Translations under genes and position numbers: made by a program
Part shown: positions 45,134-58,000 of the stretch, in pieces
Numbering within the stretch: the stretch's first letter is position 1
How the letters are laid out: every line of letters starts with the position of its first letter
Notes under the pieces: generated by a model
What the model saw: the letters and a program-made list of their open reading frames with translations, nothing else
Databases searched by the model: none
What the model was told of the DNA's origin: nothing
NCBI GenBank assembly: GCA_900312665.1
Contig: ONZQ02000010.1
Location: 1,138,278 to 1,202,277 of the forward strand
Direction: 5' to 3'
Length of the DNA: 64,000 bases
Source: Cephalotrichum gorgonifer
Lineage: Eukaryota; Ascomycota; Sordariomycetes; Microascales; Microascaceae

Positions 45134-48100
45134 CTACGCCTCCTCCGTGATCCCACCCTCCCCGTCATCCCTCCACTCCCTCGACCTCTCCGCCAGCTTC
45201 CTCACGCCGCCCACCCTCCCCGCCCACAAGCTCTCGATCGGCGTCCGGTACGTGAACGCCCTCTGCGAGCTGATCACCCCGATCGCCTGCAGCACCGCCT
45301 TCCGGCTGTCCCGGCTGAACACGGCCGGGTGGTTGATCCACTCCAGGCTGCTCTCCAGCTCCGCGTCCAGCGCCGCCACCGTGTCCACGTCGATCCCGCT
45401 GCTGAGGCTCAGCGCGTCCTGCGACCGGCTCCTCCCCAGCCCCAGCCCGATGGTGGGGTTCGACGACGTCGCCGATGTGGGCGACGGCGTGCGCCGGCGG
45501 TCGGGCGTCCCGGACACGGGGCTCGTCTCTGACGCTGTGTGAGGCGTGGAGGGTAGCTTCCCCGAGGGTGGCACGGGTGGTAGCCCACCCTTGCCCAGCC
45601 CCTTCAGGATCGACCGCGTCTCCTTGAGTAGGGTGTACGCCCTGTCGTGCTGCCCGCGCGACACGAGCGTCAGCGCCCGCGTGAGCATGTCTGACGTCAG
45701 GAGCTCCATCCTCCTCTGTACAACCCCGGAGTGAGGTGGGATTGGCGGGGCGTTCTGCCACGACTTCTTCGGGTTCGACGCCGGCAGCATCGTGATCGCC
45801 AGAAGCGACGGCCGCGGGAGGTGCACGCCCGTTCCGTCCCTCAGGATGTCGCCCCAGGACAGGTCCGCCTGTATGAGCGGTACCTCCTCGACGGACGCCA
45901 CCCTCTGCTCATCGCCGTCCATGGACCCGCCGAGCGCCTCAAGCCCCGACACGATGCTGTCCCACGTGTCCTGTGGCAGCTGCTCCTGCGACGAGGTGTC
46001 CGGGAGGATCACGAGCTGCACCAGGATATCGCGCTTGTCGCCAAACCGAAGATCGCCAAGGGACGCCTCGGCATCGCGCCCTGTCGCGCGCTTCGTAATC
46101 TGTAGTGCCCCACTGATCTTGTGGAACTTGGCTGGTGAGCCCTCGGGTAGCTTAAGCTTGAGCTTCACGTTCTGGTGGGACAGCGACTGCATTGCTCCGA
46201 GGCAGCCCGCCAAACACTCGCGAAGCATCATCCAGTCCTTGACGTACGTGTACGACGCCTTCGTGCGCGTCGAGAGCTCAATCATGGTGTCCGGCTTGTG
46301 AGTCATCCCGAGGCCGAACGAGTGGATCGTGATCTTGGCCGCCTCCGCGCGGGAGACCACAAAGTCGACGCTGTCGACTTCTGAGGTCGATGCGTCGCTG
46401 ATAAGCATAATCGTGGCGATGGGGTTGTTGTGCTTCCGCTGCATGAGCAGGTCCATGGCCACATTCGCGCCCTCCACAACATCCGCACGATGGCTCTTCT
46501 GTCCGACGGGCCGGATAGACGACATCACATTCGCCCAGCCAGGCCACGCCTTCGTCGTCATCCCGACAATCGGTACGCCGCCTCCGCCGGATCCAAACGT
46601 AACCAGGCCCATGCGGTCCCTCTCGCCTAGTGAGTTGACCATGAAGCGCAGCGCGTCCCTCACGAGGTTAATCTTGACACCGTGCATTGACGACGAGATC
46701 GGCACCACAACCACCACATCGATCGGGACGTGTATCGAGGGTCCTGGCACCGGGCTCTTAAAGTTCGTGTACTCCGTCGGCGCCGTCGTGATGGACCTAG
46801 GGGCGCCCCACGACGAACCGGTAGCCGACGAGCCCCGCTGGTTTCGCGATCCCGGTCCCCCCCTGTTCCAGTCGAATTCCTCGTCGTTCTCGGAGAGCTC
46901 ACCGCGGTCGTACTCCGGACTCCGGACCGGCGACCGCTCGACTGCGTTGAGGTCTAGCAGCGCTTGCTGCCAGAGCTTGAGCTGGTTCCTACTCTCGAAT
47001 CGCAGGTGGAACTGCGGGAGCTCAGCTACCGAGAGACTCAGTGTAAGAACGTTCTCGTCGACTATTCGCACACAGGTTAGCAACGGCTAAAACCACGAGA
47101 TCGCGGGATCACGGGAATACTCACTCGCTCCCGTCTCGTTCACTTCGTTAAGGTGCTTCTTAATCAGAATCGACCCCTTGAGCGTGCACCGGGTCGTCTT
47201 CTTCGGTACTCCACCGTCATCCCATTGCGGCGCCTGCGCAATCCGCTTCTCCTTTACACAAATCAACATCTCTGCGAAGAGATAACATTCGAGCTCCTGC
47301 CACGACACCTTGTCCTTTCCGACCTTGATCGTCCCGTAAAGGCGAAGTTTGCCGAACCTGTCCACTGTCAGCAACCTGATTGTACACTCTCCCGCGTCGG
47401 AGTACCGGCGTGATTCGCGCGCCTTGGGCGACGGGTCCAATGTCCTTACCTGTTAAAGTCTAGTCCGTGCCAGTTATCAACCCTGTTCCGTAGGGTCTCC
47501 ATGATCCCCTCCAACGCGTCGGGCGACTCGTACGGGTAGAACCTTGGGGCGCTCCTGGCGGGTGAGGGCGGTCGCCCGAAAGACTCGTCGATCCGCGCGT
47601 TCGCCGGTGCTGCTTGGGGGGGGATGCCCAGGTCCTCCGGGTTAGGACGCCACTTGTTGTCGGGGACCTCGACGGTGATGAGGCACGTCAAGGTCTGCTG
47701 CTGTCGCGACTTGTTCAGCGTCGGGAACTCGGACCGAACGGTGACGAGGGGCGCCGGGATCGGGTTCCGGGAGACGGGACGTGGGCTCCCCGGGGTGGTC
47801 TCCATCGCTTGTAGGTCGTAGTCGTGCCGCCTGGCGGGCCCGCTCTGCGCCGCCTCGGAGTAGCCGCCCGAGGACGCGACGCCGGTGGCTTCACTATCGC
47901 TGCGAGTATGGCTACGGGATCCGTATCGATCGCGATCGGATGGTGCTTCCCTACTGTCGCGCGGGCCAGCCCGGGAGTCCCGGCCTCCACTTTGCCGCTG
48001 CTGGTTGGGATCCATGCCGGAGGAGCCCCTCGCACCTTGGCTGTCCCATGGCGTTGCCGAGGGCGTGGGCGTTGGCGTGGACTGAGATCGGTTGTCGGTC

Positions 48101-49005
48101 GCCGAGGCAGATCGTACTAGGTTCGTAATTTTTTCTGTGTCGAAGTTAGAACTTGAAGAAGGCGGGGTGAGCCACGAGCGGCTGTCGGTCGGTCAATGCA
48201 GCTCAGGACAAAGGCTTACCTATATCCAAGACATTCCCGGCTCTGCTTGAGTCAAGATGCAGAGGCGCATTGCATGTGGGGCAGTACTGTGAGTCAAACT
48301 CGCGGATAAACTCGTAGAAGCATGCCTCGTGAGACACGTGGGTGCAGGAGAATTGAAGTATCCTCTCACCCCGGAGGGTGTGCTCAAGAGGCTCTTCACA
48401 GACCGCACACTCGCTGCCGACAAATGTCCGCTCTCGCCGAGAACGGCTGCGCTCCGCCGCTGTCGCCATGCTGCTATGCACACTCCTAATCCCTCGGCTG
48501 TCGTTTGAGCCGATGGATACTGCTGAAAGTGCTGATCGACGGGATTGGCCGTGGTAGGTATGCCCGCTGAGGCCGTAAGCTCGCTCGATGGGGGTATAAG
48601 CTCGCTCGCTGGGAGTATACGTTCGTTCGCTCGTAGTATAAGTTCTCTCGCTTGGGGTATACGTTCGCTCACTTGAGGGGTAGCCTAGGTGAAGTGGGAC
48701 GAGTCAGTCTAGTTACCTCCAGCTTCCTGGGACAGCAGGAGGTGTCATGAAGCGGCTTGTCGGGTGCGCTGCTCTGCAGACGACACGAAGGACAGAGATA
48801 GAGCGCGCGACCTGGGAAGGGGGGAGGGGGGTCACCCACTGTCAGCGTAAGACGACAGCTCCAATTGAGACTTCGGCCTGCGCTTTTCTTTGGAGGGCGC
48901 CTTTTTGGTGAAGCTGATCAGGCCAAGCTTGGCCAAATTCAAGTCCTCCCCTCCCTTCCGGCTTGACGACGAGGACCCGTGGTTGTTCCTGAATCGGTTG
49001 AACAT
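45134..49005 (-). CDS. RING-PH-VWA protein, Ste5/Far1-like MAP-kinase scaffold candidate
   Basis: Five exons: 49005-48840, 48684-48220, 48134-47450, 47357-47125 and 47061-45134, together 1158 residues. The order is: basic N terminus (MFNRFRNNHG); tandem SERTYTP repeats (about 56-90); an H2-type RING finger (about 148-190, CAVC, CTHVSHEAC, CPTC); a long Ser/Pro linker; a PH-like domain (about 440-560, from FGKLRLYG to LKLWQQALLDL); a VWA domain (about 630-830, IDVVVVVPISSSM, RMGLVTFGSGG, IMLISDAS); a beta-rich region; and a C-terminal helix region with EWINHPAVFSRDSRK. RING, PH and VWA in this order are the domains of yeast Ste5, the pheromone MAPK scaffold. The VWA metal site looks lost (PxSxS instead of DxSxS). 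The role in mating or cell-fusion signalling is inferred from architecture. Confidence 0.87.
48578..48680 (-). repeat. 21-bp tandem repeat encoding SERTYTP-like heptads
   Basis: At the start of exon 2, five imperfect 21-base units encode SERTYTP, SERTYTT, SERTYTP, SERAYTP and IERAYGL. Several units contain a TP dipeptide, the minimal MAP-kinase target site. Confidence 0.85.
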
Positions 49006-52000
49006 AAGGAGTCGGTCCCCCCCAGCTGTCGAAAAAGCGAATTGAGGCGACGGCTCAGGTGTGTTCGCGCGAAAGTGTGAATCGATCTGGTCAGTCGGGG
49101 GTGGGAAGGATCGCTGGCGGAAGGCAGTTATGGGACAGACGAAGAGGAGGGCGGGAAAATGCTGAGGGGTGGTGGGAACAAATTATGGCGGGAGCACCCA
49201 ATGCAAATTAATGCTGGGAACCTTGGGACAAGTCAAAGCGGGAGTGTATACTCGTAGGTATAATACTAGGTACTATAGAGTATACTTGTACAGGTATAAG
49301 TATCGTAGCATCTGGGGGATCAACAATCGGGCAGGCGAACCGGGGTCTTCCTCGACCCTTGTCTGAGGAGCCGGGGGGGAGGTGGGTCTTGGCGAGGGGC
49401 TCGTTGCACAGGCGTGGGCGAGCAGCCTGGTTCACTGTTTCAAGTGGGCGTATCAACAATGCTGGCCGTTGCGACAATGGACCGGGATGTCCTCGTGGGC
49501 AAGAGAAAAGCCGGCCGCAGCGCTGAGGAATAGGGGATAAGGAGGCGAGTGGACCTGTTTGTGCTGCAAATGCCTTATACTACTAGGAGCTAGTGAGTAT
49601 TAATAGTCGCATAACAGGGATGGGTTGACGAAAAGCCGGGAGCTTGGGATATGAAGATTGCGGATGACTGGAGGATCCAGCGGCTGATGGTGGGTGCGAC
49701 GACGACGGTTAAGGTATGTCTGGTGAGAAAGCTGGCCGCTTCGTGCTAACATACGACTACTTGTACTCGTGGTCTCCGCAACGAATTGTGATGTTCAGTC
49801 GTGAAGAGTGACGATCCAGGAGCCGACATAGAAATGGGGCGGCGGGGCTGTGTCCCTGCAGGTACAAAGCACTATTTCAGGTACTTGTATCACTCGTACG
49901 AAGGGTGCCGACAGATCAGCAAGACAACAAGCGCGCGCGAGGCCGGTGACAGGTCGTGAATGTGGAGGCAACGAAGCGGTGAAAATGCGCGACCGTGGGA
50001 TCGTCACCCAGTGCTCGTAGTTCGTCGTCCGAACTTCCAGCTGTCCGCTGCCGTAGTCAGGGGAGGCAATGTTTCCCCCGGACTCCTCCAACTGGCGTGC
50101 TCGCAGTGCGCCAAATACGTGTAACCGATACGCTCTCCAGATGGCCGTTGACGGGTTGGGTCTCTTTTTGTGGCCGCGCGATAACACCACAGAGCGCGGA
50201 ACAGAGCCGTTTATTAGCTTGCGAGTGGCAACGTGGGCCAGACGTCGAGACCTCTCAACGTGTGGTGGCTGCGCTGGGGGCTGCGAGTGAGTGTTAGATT
50301 GGTCCGTCGATCTCGATCGCCGATGGAGAGCTCCAGATTCGCCAGGTTCTGTTAAGTCGGGAGTCGAGATCCACGCGATGAGGCTGACTTGCGCACGAGG
50401 GTCAGATGCGTTAGTACCCCCAACAGGCCGACAAGATCATGGACAGGGGACACCGAGAAGGATTGTTGGAGAATCCGCAGAATCGGCTGTACTACTGTGC
50501 GCTGGACAGAAAAGCGCCACCCACTTGGCGTCTATTATTTGCAGTATTGATTGCCCCCTTCGCTTGGATCCTTGGCAGGTACCCTCACAGTGGGTCCGGC
50601 CTAGCCACGAGTTACTTGGAGCGTCCACCGGTCAGTTCAGCTCTGGTCCATCCTCGTCCGCGTCGTTGGCTTGGGGAATGGGCAGAAATAAATAAGACTA
50701 TGTATGATAAGCAATGGAGCGCTGCTCCACACTGAGGATAGTACTCGTAGTGCTCCTCTCTAATTGAGTTTCGTTTCAAGGACACATCCTCCCCCTATCC
50801 GCGCTCGTACCACAAACTTGCTGTCGCGGGCCTCCCCACCCAGCGTGGGTGGCCCTTGCCGCCGCAATAGATCCGGGTGGGATGCACGGCAAGTTGCTCC
50901 TTCCTGCAGGCGGCTCTCCCGTTTCCTTGTGGCCCGTGCGACGGAGTAGTACTTGCACAAGGAACATTATGTACGAGTACGTACAGGTCAACTCGCAAGG
51001 CACGGAATACCATGCATGGACGGGCTAGGAATAATACAACTCAAGCAGAAGTGCATATTGGTACAACCTAGTGCATTACTCCCTTCGCGCTCACAAGTCT
51101 GACGTGCCGGAGAATATTGCGGAGAAAATCGTCCATCCGTGTGTCTGGCTAGGACCTCGCACAAGTACAATTATTTGTGCAAAAGTCCGGCTCGGACAAG
51201 CGTGGACGCTGATCCCTGCTAAAAATTTACTAATGCATGCTACATTGCCATGCGAAAAAGAAGAAAAAAAAAGTACCCGGTTCCACCTCCACCGGCCCAC
51301 AACATTTGGGAATGGTTACAGGTACATTGTATGGACCATCGTTCCCCACCTGCCATTTCCCATGCTTTTTGGTATGATGGGCCTGAAGGGTTCACTTGGG
51401 TCGTTCTTTATAGGAATAGTGTCCACAAACGGATCCGCCCGGTATCACCTCGAGAGCAAAAATAGGCAGGGGAGGAAGAACGAGGACGGCCCCACCCACG
51501 GCATGTCAAATTGTACTGGACAAGCTCTCCATTGTCCGCAAGCGGGGAAGTAGTCCGTACCTTCACTGGTAGGGAGGTACTCTTATGAAAGACCGGGCGG
51601 GCATGGCTCTGGAGGCGGCCCCATGCCTGTGCTTCCGGCGAGTCAGAACAACACAGCTAAGTACCTACTCCGGGGATGAGTACAAACCCTCGGATCCCCT
51701 TCCGTGTCAAAGGACGTGCCAAGAGCCATCTATTATAAGATCCGCGCCCCAAAGAGAGCAGGCGCGGCGCTACCAAGCTTATTCCTCTGGACGGACTCAA
51801 ACAGGCCCCAGTCCCAAGATTTGGCACTGCCCCTCCCCCCGCCCTCATATCCATGTCATGTCCTCTTCCTCCCCCTCGGGTTCAAACGCCGTATACTTGC
51901 TCTCATACTTCTCCTGAGGGCCGCAGAAGTGGCCACAGTCCCTCCGGCTGCTCTGCTACTCCATGGTTCATGTACGAGAACTTGACCATGCCCCAACCCG

Positions 52001-55000
52001 GCCCTTCCCTGTTCCGCCCACCTTCACCCTGCTGTTGCTTTGACCCCCTTCCAGCACCCATTCGCGTCGAAGGCAGGGTGGGCGCGGGCAATCGCGGCTG
52101 GGGCTGCGAGCTGCCATTGGCAGTTCCTCTTTGCCGACAGACTCTCAGGAGCGAACCTAGATGCACACCAAGGATGACCTAACTAAACTACAAGTAATAG
52201 CAATTTAGACTACTGCGGCATTGGAGAGAGAGNNNNNNNNNNNNNNNNNNNNNNNNNNNNNNNNNNNNNNNNNNNNNNNNNNNNNNNNNNNNNNNNNNNN
52301 NNNNNNNNNNNNNNNNNNNNNNNNNNNNNNNNNNNNNNNNNNNNNNNNNNNNNNNNNNNNNNNNNNNNNNNNNNNNNNNNNNNNNNNNNNNNNNNNNNNN
52401 NNNNNNNNNNNNNNNNNNNNNNNNNNNNNNNNNNNNNNNNNNNNNNNNNNNNNNNNNNNNNNNNNNNNNNNNNNNNNNNNNNNNNNNNNNNNNNNNNNNN
52501 NNNNNNNNNNNNNNNNNNNNNNNNNNNNNNNNNNNNNNNNNNNNNNNNNNNNNNNNNNNNNNNNNNNNNNNNNNNNNNNNNNNNNNAGAGAGAGAGGGGA
52601 GGGGGGGGGGCGGGGGTTGACAGGCGGGGCCAACGCCGGCGCAGAAGTTCGGAAGTGTATACCGACGTGTTTGTGGCTCCCACTGGCCGCTCGGAGATCT
52701 TCTAGAAAGGAAAGTCTCCGTTCACTGCCGGGTAGGTACTTGTACCCTCCCTGGCTATCATGCTGTCCTGCTGTGTAAATTAACCTTCCAATCATGGGCA
52801 TATCCGATAGGAGTCTGAGTGCAACCTCCACGTTCAACCCACACACACACATTAACAAATAGTGTCCTGCATCGACACATACTCGCTCTAGTACATAATA
52901 GATAGAGCTGCGCCAGGGAGCCGGCCAGGGAGATCCTTCTGTCCCCCCCCCTTCTTTCCCCCGGCAACTCTCACATATCCCGCAGGTCATAGCGTTGCAT
53001 CGAGTATTTCACTGTCCATTCCTTCACGGTTCAGTTTGCGAAAAGAAGAGGATGGGTGGGGTGGTATTAGAGTGGGATGGGAAGTTCCCAGGCTGGAGCC
53101 GATCCGTCGGAAGTATTACTTTACTTGCACAGGACAGAAAATTCCGCTCAGTTGCTTGCTTTTTCTCGCCCGGTCCCTGCCGTTAGCCTACTTGTCAGTG
53201 CCGGCATACTTCCCTCTCCACGTTAGAAAAGGGGGGGGAATCAGCTAAAGCGCGTGCCCCGAGACTTGGAGTGGAAGGTACTCGTACAACATGAGGATGC
53301 ATGTCTTGGGAGAACGAGGGGAGCAACTTGTACTACGAGTGTTCAGGAGCAGGGGTCCTCCAGGACCCGCTCGGAGGCTGAAGCATTCCTGCATGTCCGA
53401 AGTATCGCGCTTGTCCGGAGCATCTTGCATGTCCGAAGCAGCTCTCTAGAAACACAAACACCGTGAGCCAGCCAGCTAGCCCATCCTGGAGTGCCTCCCT
53501 GCTCGTGGACCCTGTTCTTCGATCTTTACAGCTGAATGTCCGAGTCTGAAACATGCCACAAGGGAGGGTCCTATGGTCTTTATTAGCAGCTGAGTGTGTT
53601 CCAGACGTCGCATGGGGTCACTTATAGCATCAAATAGTAGTGAAAAAAAGGCAATGTTTCCGACAGAGAGAGTGCTTCCCCCCCCCCCCAAACTAACCCC
53701 CGCCCTCCTTGGCCCCCTCGAGACGTGGTTGGACGAATGTGGTATGGATCGGCGCGCTCGTATCCCAAGGGGCTGGGTGGCTGGCTCAGAAAGGCCATAG
53801 CCTTCTAGAAGGAGCGCTAATGAGCCAAAGGGGCAAGAGGGTTAAAAGCAAATGGCAAGGATTGCTTTCTTTGCCTATGTTCTACGCACATACCTGTTGT
53901 GCCACTTAGCCCGCATTTGCGCCACCTCTCTCAAGCTTTGTCCTCTTGCAAAATATCAAGCCAGCTTTCGCTTATAATCTCGCTCTATTGGACTAGCTAA
54001 AAACCCGTGTCATCGCCGACGGCGCACCACCCACATGATTAGCGCGAGAGTTTTCCCTGTTCAATATTTCGGTTGGGGGGATCGAATGGGGATTAGCCCA
54101 TCGGTGGACCGACTGCGCGGCCTTTTCCTGGTTACCTCAGAGTATCATCGGGGGAGATGCAAGTGCTTAGCATGGTCCCATTTGAGCACTGAAATAATAC
54201 CTCCTAAGATACGCGGAGACACACAAGCATACAAGTACTTCCAAGTACTCCGATGTGAAGGACGTGTACTCCTACTCTTACAAGTGGCGTGCTCCTGTTG
54301 TGCTTCCATGTTGGCAGTGCTGAGAGCAATCCTCCTCCCACAACATTTGAGAGTCTGCGAGCATCTCCAAAAGGCAGTAGCAATTACTCTACTTGTATTA
54401 GCCCAGGCCTTAATCGAGGATCTTCGCCTCGGGGGTGGGTGCGGACTCTGCTGCAAGGTCCGAGCCCGCATATAGTACTGGTATCACCCTGCGAGTACTC
54501 CGTACTCTCCCCCGGTTGTGTAATAGGTAGTGCTTGCGCTGGTACGGGTGCACGTTCATATTTCGGGGTCGGGTGATCTTCTCGTCCGTGGGTATTTATA
54601 CTTGCATGGGGTAGCAAGTAGTCGTAGTCAGTGCACAGTAATCCTCGCCGGACCGGTGAGGCGAGGAGGAAGGAGAGACTCAACATCGAAACATGAGATT
54701 GACGGGGGAAGGCAGTTGCACTCGGCACACCGGGTGATATCCATTAGAGTAATACTCCGTACAAGTTCGGAAATTAGGCCCTAAGAGGGTAGATCTTTCC
54801 TTTTGGAGAGGGTTCTATGGACCTTCGATGGCTTCCGTGGCCGATTCCCATACGCTCCAGGGTCTTCCGACTCCCCGCATGCCGATCCCCTCCTCCCGTG
54901 AGTGCGCCACCTCCACAGACTAGAATGTACTCACTCTTCAACAGAGGGCACCCACCCCAATCAACATCAATCCATCACCCTCTACATCTTTGCCTCCTCT

Positions 55001-58000
55001 CTCTATTAGACATGGCAGAGTCCCCGTCTAATCGGCCCAGATTGATCTCTTCGGGCCTATGGTCATGGCCAAGCCCACGCCCAACTTCCAAAAAGCCAAT
55101 GGCCAAGTGGAATCGTCATTTCCGCGTGCTCTGACTGTGCACAGACGCATACCTAACTTGACGCTCACGGACGTTTCTTACGATGTGTGGTGGATGTGGT
55201 TCATGCGGCCTTGCCCTGCCACGACCAATACCTGTCTTCGGGGGGTCGTAGCACAGACCCCGTGGGCCGCTCGGCCGCTGCTTGCGAACCAAGATCGCCA
55301 CCATCATATCCCAGGAATATTCGATACGGCCACTTCTAGGCCCCGAGAGGCGCATCTTCTCGCCCACGCCGTAGCTTGGCTCGTCGGATTTGACCTCTAT
55401 GAGTATTAGCCCACCCTCCTAGAGAGGTCTTGTCTGACTCCGACTCGGCACCAGAACGAGACTTGCTCGTTCATGAAGGTACCTAACCATACTTACACGA
55501 CGGACGAACACTTGTACCAAGCATCAACTGTGAGCGAGCAAGCAGCCACCCACATTGGGATGTAGATCTTAAGAAACTTGTACGAGTGCGCATACGAAGA
55601 ACCTACGATGCTGCGCCTCGCCAGACTCGGTACGAGCAGGGGCATCCAGCAAGATCTGGCTCGTTACTGCGAGAGGACAATCAAGCACGTCGACCTCGCT
55701 CCGAATTCCCCCAACTACTGCAATTCAAGTACCAGTATGACACGAAAGCATTTCGCGACTATTACAAGTAGTAGCCAAGCTAATAGCGGACTCGCCGGTG
55801 GGGCGGGGCAGCTGAAGCCGACGACCCCGCTTCCGTCGGCTCTAATCCGAGTCGCTGTTCTGGGGCTTCTTTTCCTCGGTCTTGCACTAACATAGTACAT
55901 GTATAATCACTTCCTAATTTGATTGGGCTTCGTTGAAATTAACACTTGGTAGCCTGTGGGACCCTTCTGCATGGGAGATGACTCTCCTGTTTTGTGTCAG
56001 AGCCACGAGGTTGCGAGGACCAGAGAGGAGAAATGGGGATGGATTCCTGGAAGTGCCGTGTTCCCACGAGTGTCTGGTCCCCGGAGCACGTGGCTAGCGC
56101 CAACTCTCTGAGAAATGGCCGACGCTTGTCGCCAAACCAGCGCGCTGGGTCAGACCCTGGAACGTACGTGGAATCGTGTCTGGCAGGTGCGAAAGGAGTC
56201 CTGGCCTTTGTCTCGCCCACGGAAGGGGGACGCCCCAGACGTCATTCAGGACTACCACGGCGGGCGTCATATCTACTTGTCTCAAACAGGATGCTGACGT
56301 CTTACGGGGGACAAGCCAGAACACCAATATCCCACTTCCTTTCGCCTTCAACTGCAGAGTTGAGTGGGTAAGTTGCGTTATCTTTGCTGTGAATACATAT
56401 TAAGCAGCTTCCTAAAAGAGACTGCCGAGCTATGGCCGACCATCGATGCTACCAAGGGCACCAGGAGAATGATTGAATGGTATAAGTTGACTTGTCATCT
56501 GCCTACAAGTCTAGAGTATTCGGGGTATTATTAACCTGGATTGGATAATGTCAGAATCAATCTTCCGAAATTTAACATTCCTCCATATATTTGCCTGAGA
56601 GAAGCAGATAACGAGACTCCAGGCCGGACACAGTTGTATCTCGCTTGCTTGCAGCTTCGACGTTGCCGGACGATGAAGAAGCCGATATTTCCAGATCATT
56701 ATTTGTTTTCTCTTCTTCTTCTTCTCCCTCTCTTTCTTTTGGCGCGCTGGTAAGAATAGGCTCGTACAATTCACGACGTAGTGGTGCATATATAACTAAT
56801 TTGGCCTGCAAAGTACACCCTCAAAACTAGCAGTCCTGAGATCATGGAGAGACGAGGAGGACTTCAACCACACACACACACTCTCTCTCTACTTCCCCTC
56901 TGCCCAAAGGCTCGCAGTCCGTTTCTTCGTTTGTGCAGACATTTTCTCATAGTCGTCCCGCCGTCCTATGGCATTGACTTTCGTTACAGCATCTCCCCCG
57001 CCTAAGCATTCTATTTTCGCCCATATCAGGGAAACAAACACCTCTGCGGGTTGGGTTGTGTTTCATGTTGCATCCCACAACGGAGCCGTAAACCCCAGTC
57101 GCCCCACCGTGGCACCACCCTATGTGATATGGTATTCGGGGTCAATGGGGAAGCGAGGTGTCAAGAAACGGAATAGCTTACGACGGTGTCGGGCTACTGG
57201 AGCATTTTTCCCTCACCGCTCGAATACCGGGACAGAATCATACACTGGAAACCCTTTCGGAAACGAGAATTGCAGAGTTGGAGGGGAGAGATTGGGAAAT
57301 CCCCCTCTTATCCGGCCCGTGTTCGGCTCAGACGAGACGGGCAGCAGACGAAGTTATTGTTTGGTCTGCGGATCGACAGATCGACCCCGGTGCGACACCG
57401 AGGTGCGGCAGCATGGTATGTATTGGCCTCGGAGTCAGCAGCGGGGCGAAGCGATTCGCACATTTCCACTATCATGCAGTCTAGTATCTGCACCTCACCC
57501 AGAAGCGCCAGTGTCCAGGGCGATTAATGGAGACGAGGGTGGAGTGGGAGTTCTGGGCCCTGCGCGTCATCCAAGCCCGAGTCGGCAGGGGGGATATGGG
57601 ATCATGAAGATCGTCGGCCTCGATATTTCGCCTGCAGGCAGGCCTTCATCGGACGAAGCGTCGATCATTCACCAGTGCCCTTTACCCAACATTAAACCCG
57701 TCGGGTTCCTGGCATCTCGAGGCATCATCGTCGCCGTCGTCTCATCAAATCTGTTCATGTTGTTTTATCCATACCTATCATAAGGGCTAGCTTCCGGCTA
57801 TCGCTGGTGCCGTGCGCCTCGCCCCGGGTGAGGCAACAGATACTCTCCGAAGCACGGGACGGCATAAGATCCCAACTTTGGTTCGCGGATACGGGTAGAT
57901 ACCGGGTACCCAGATCCCCCTCTTTCTTTCCTTTTCTTAGCTGCCGCATCCCAGGTCGCGTTTTGCCCCGAGCTTGCCGCTGTTGTGACTAGGGGCGGCA

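Noticed and set aside
56968..57783. 271-codon plus-strand frame
   Set aside because: No recognisable domain, and a second frame of 108 codons overlaps it with equal plausibility; composition looks random.
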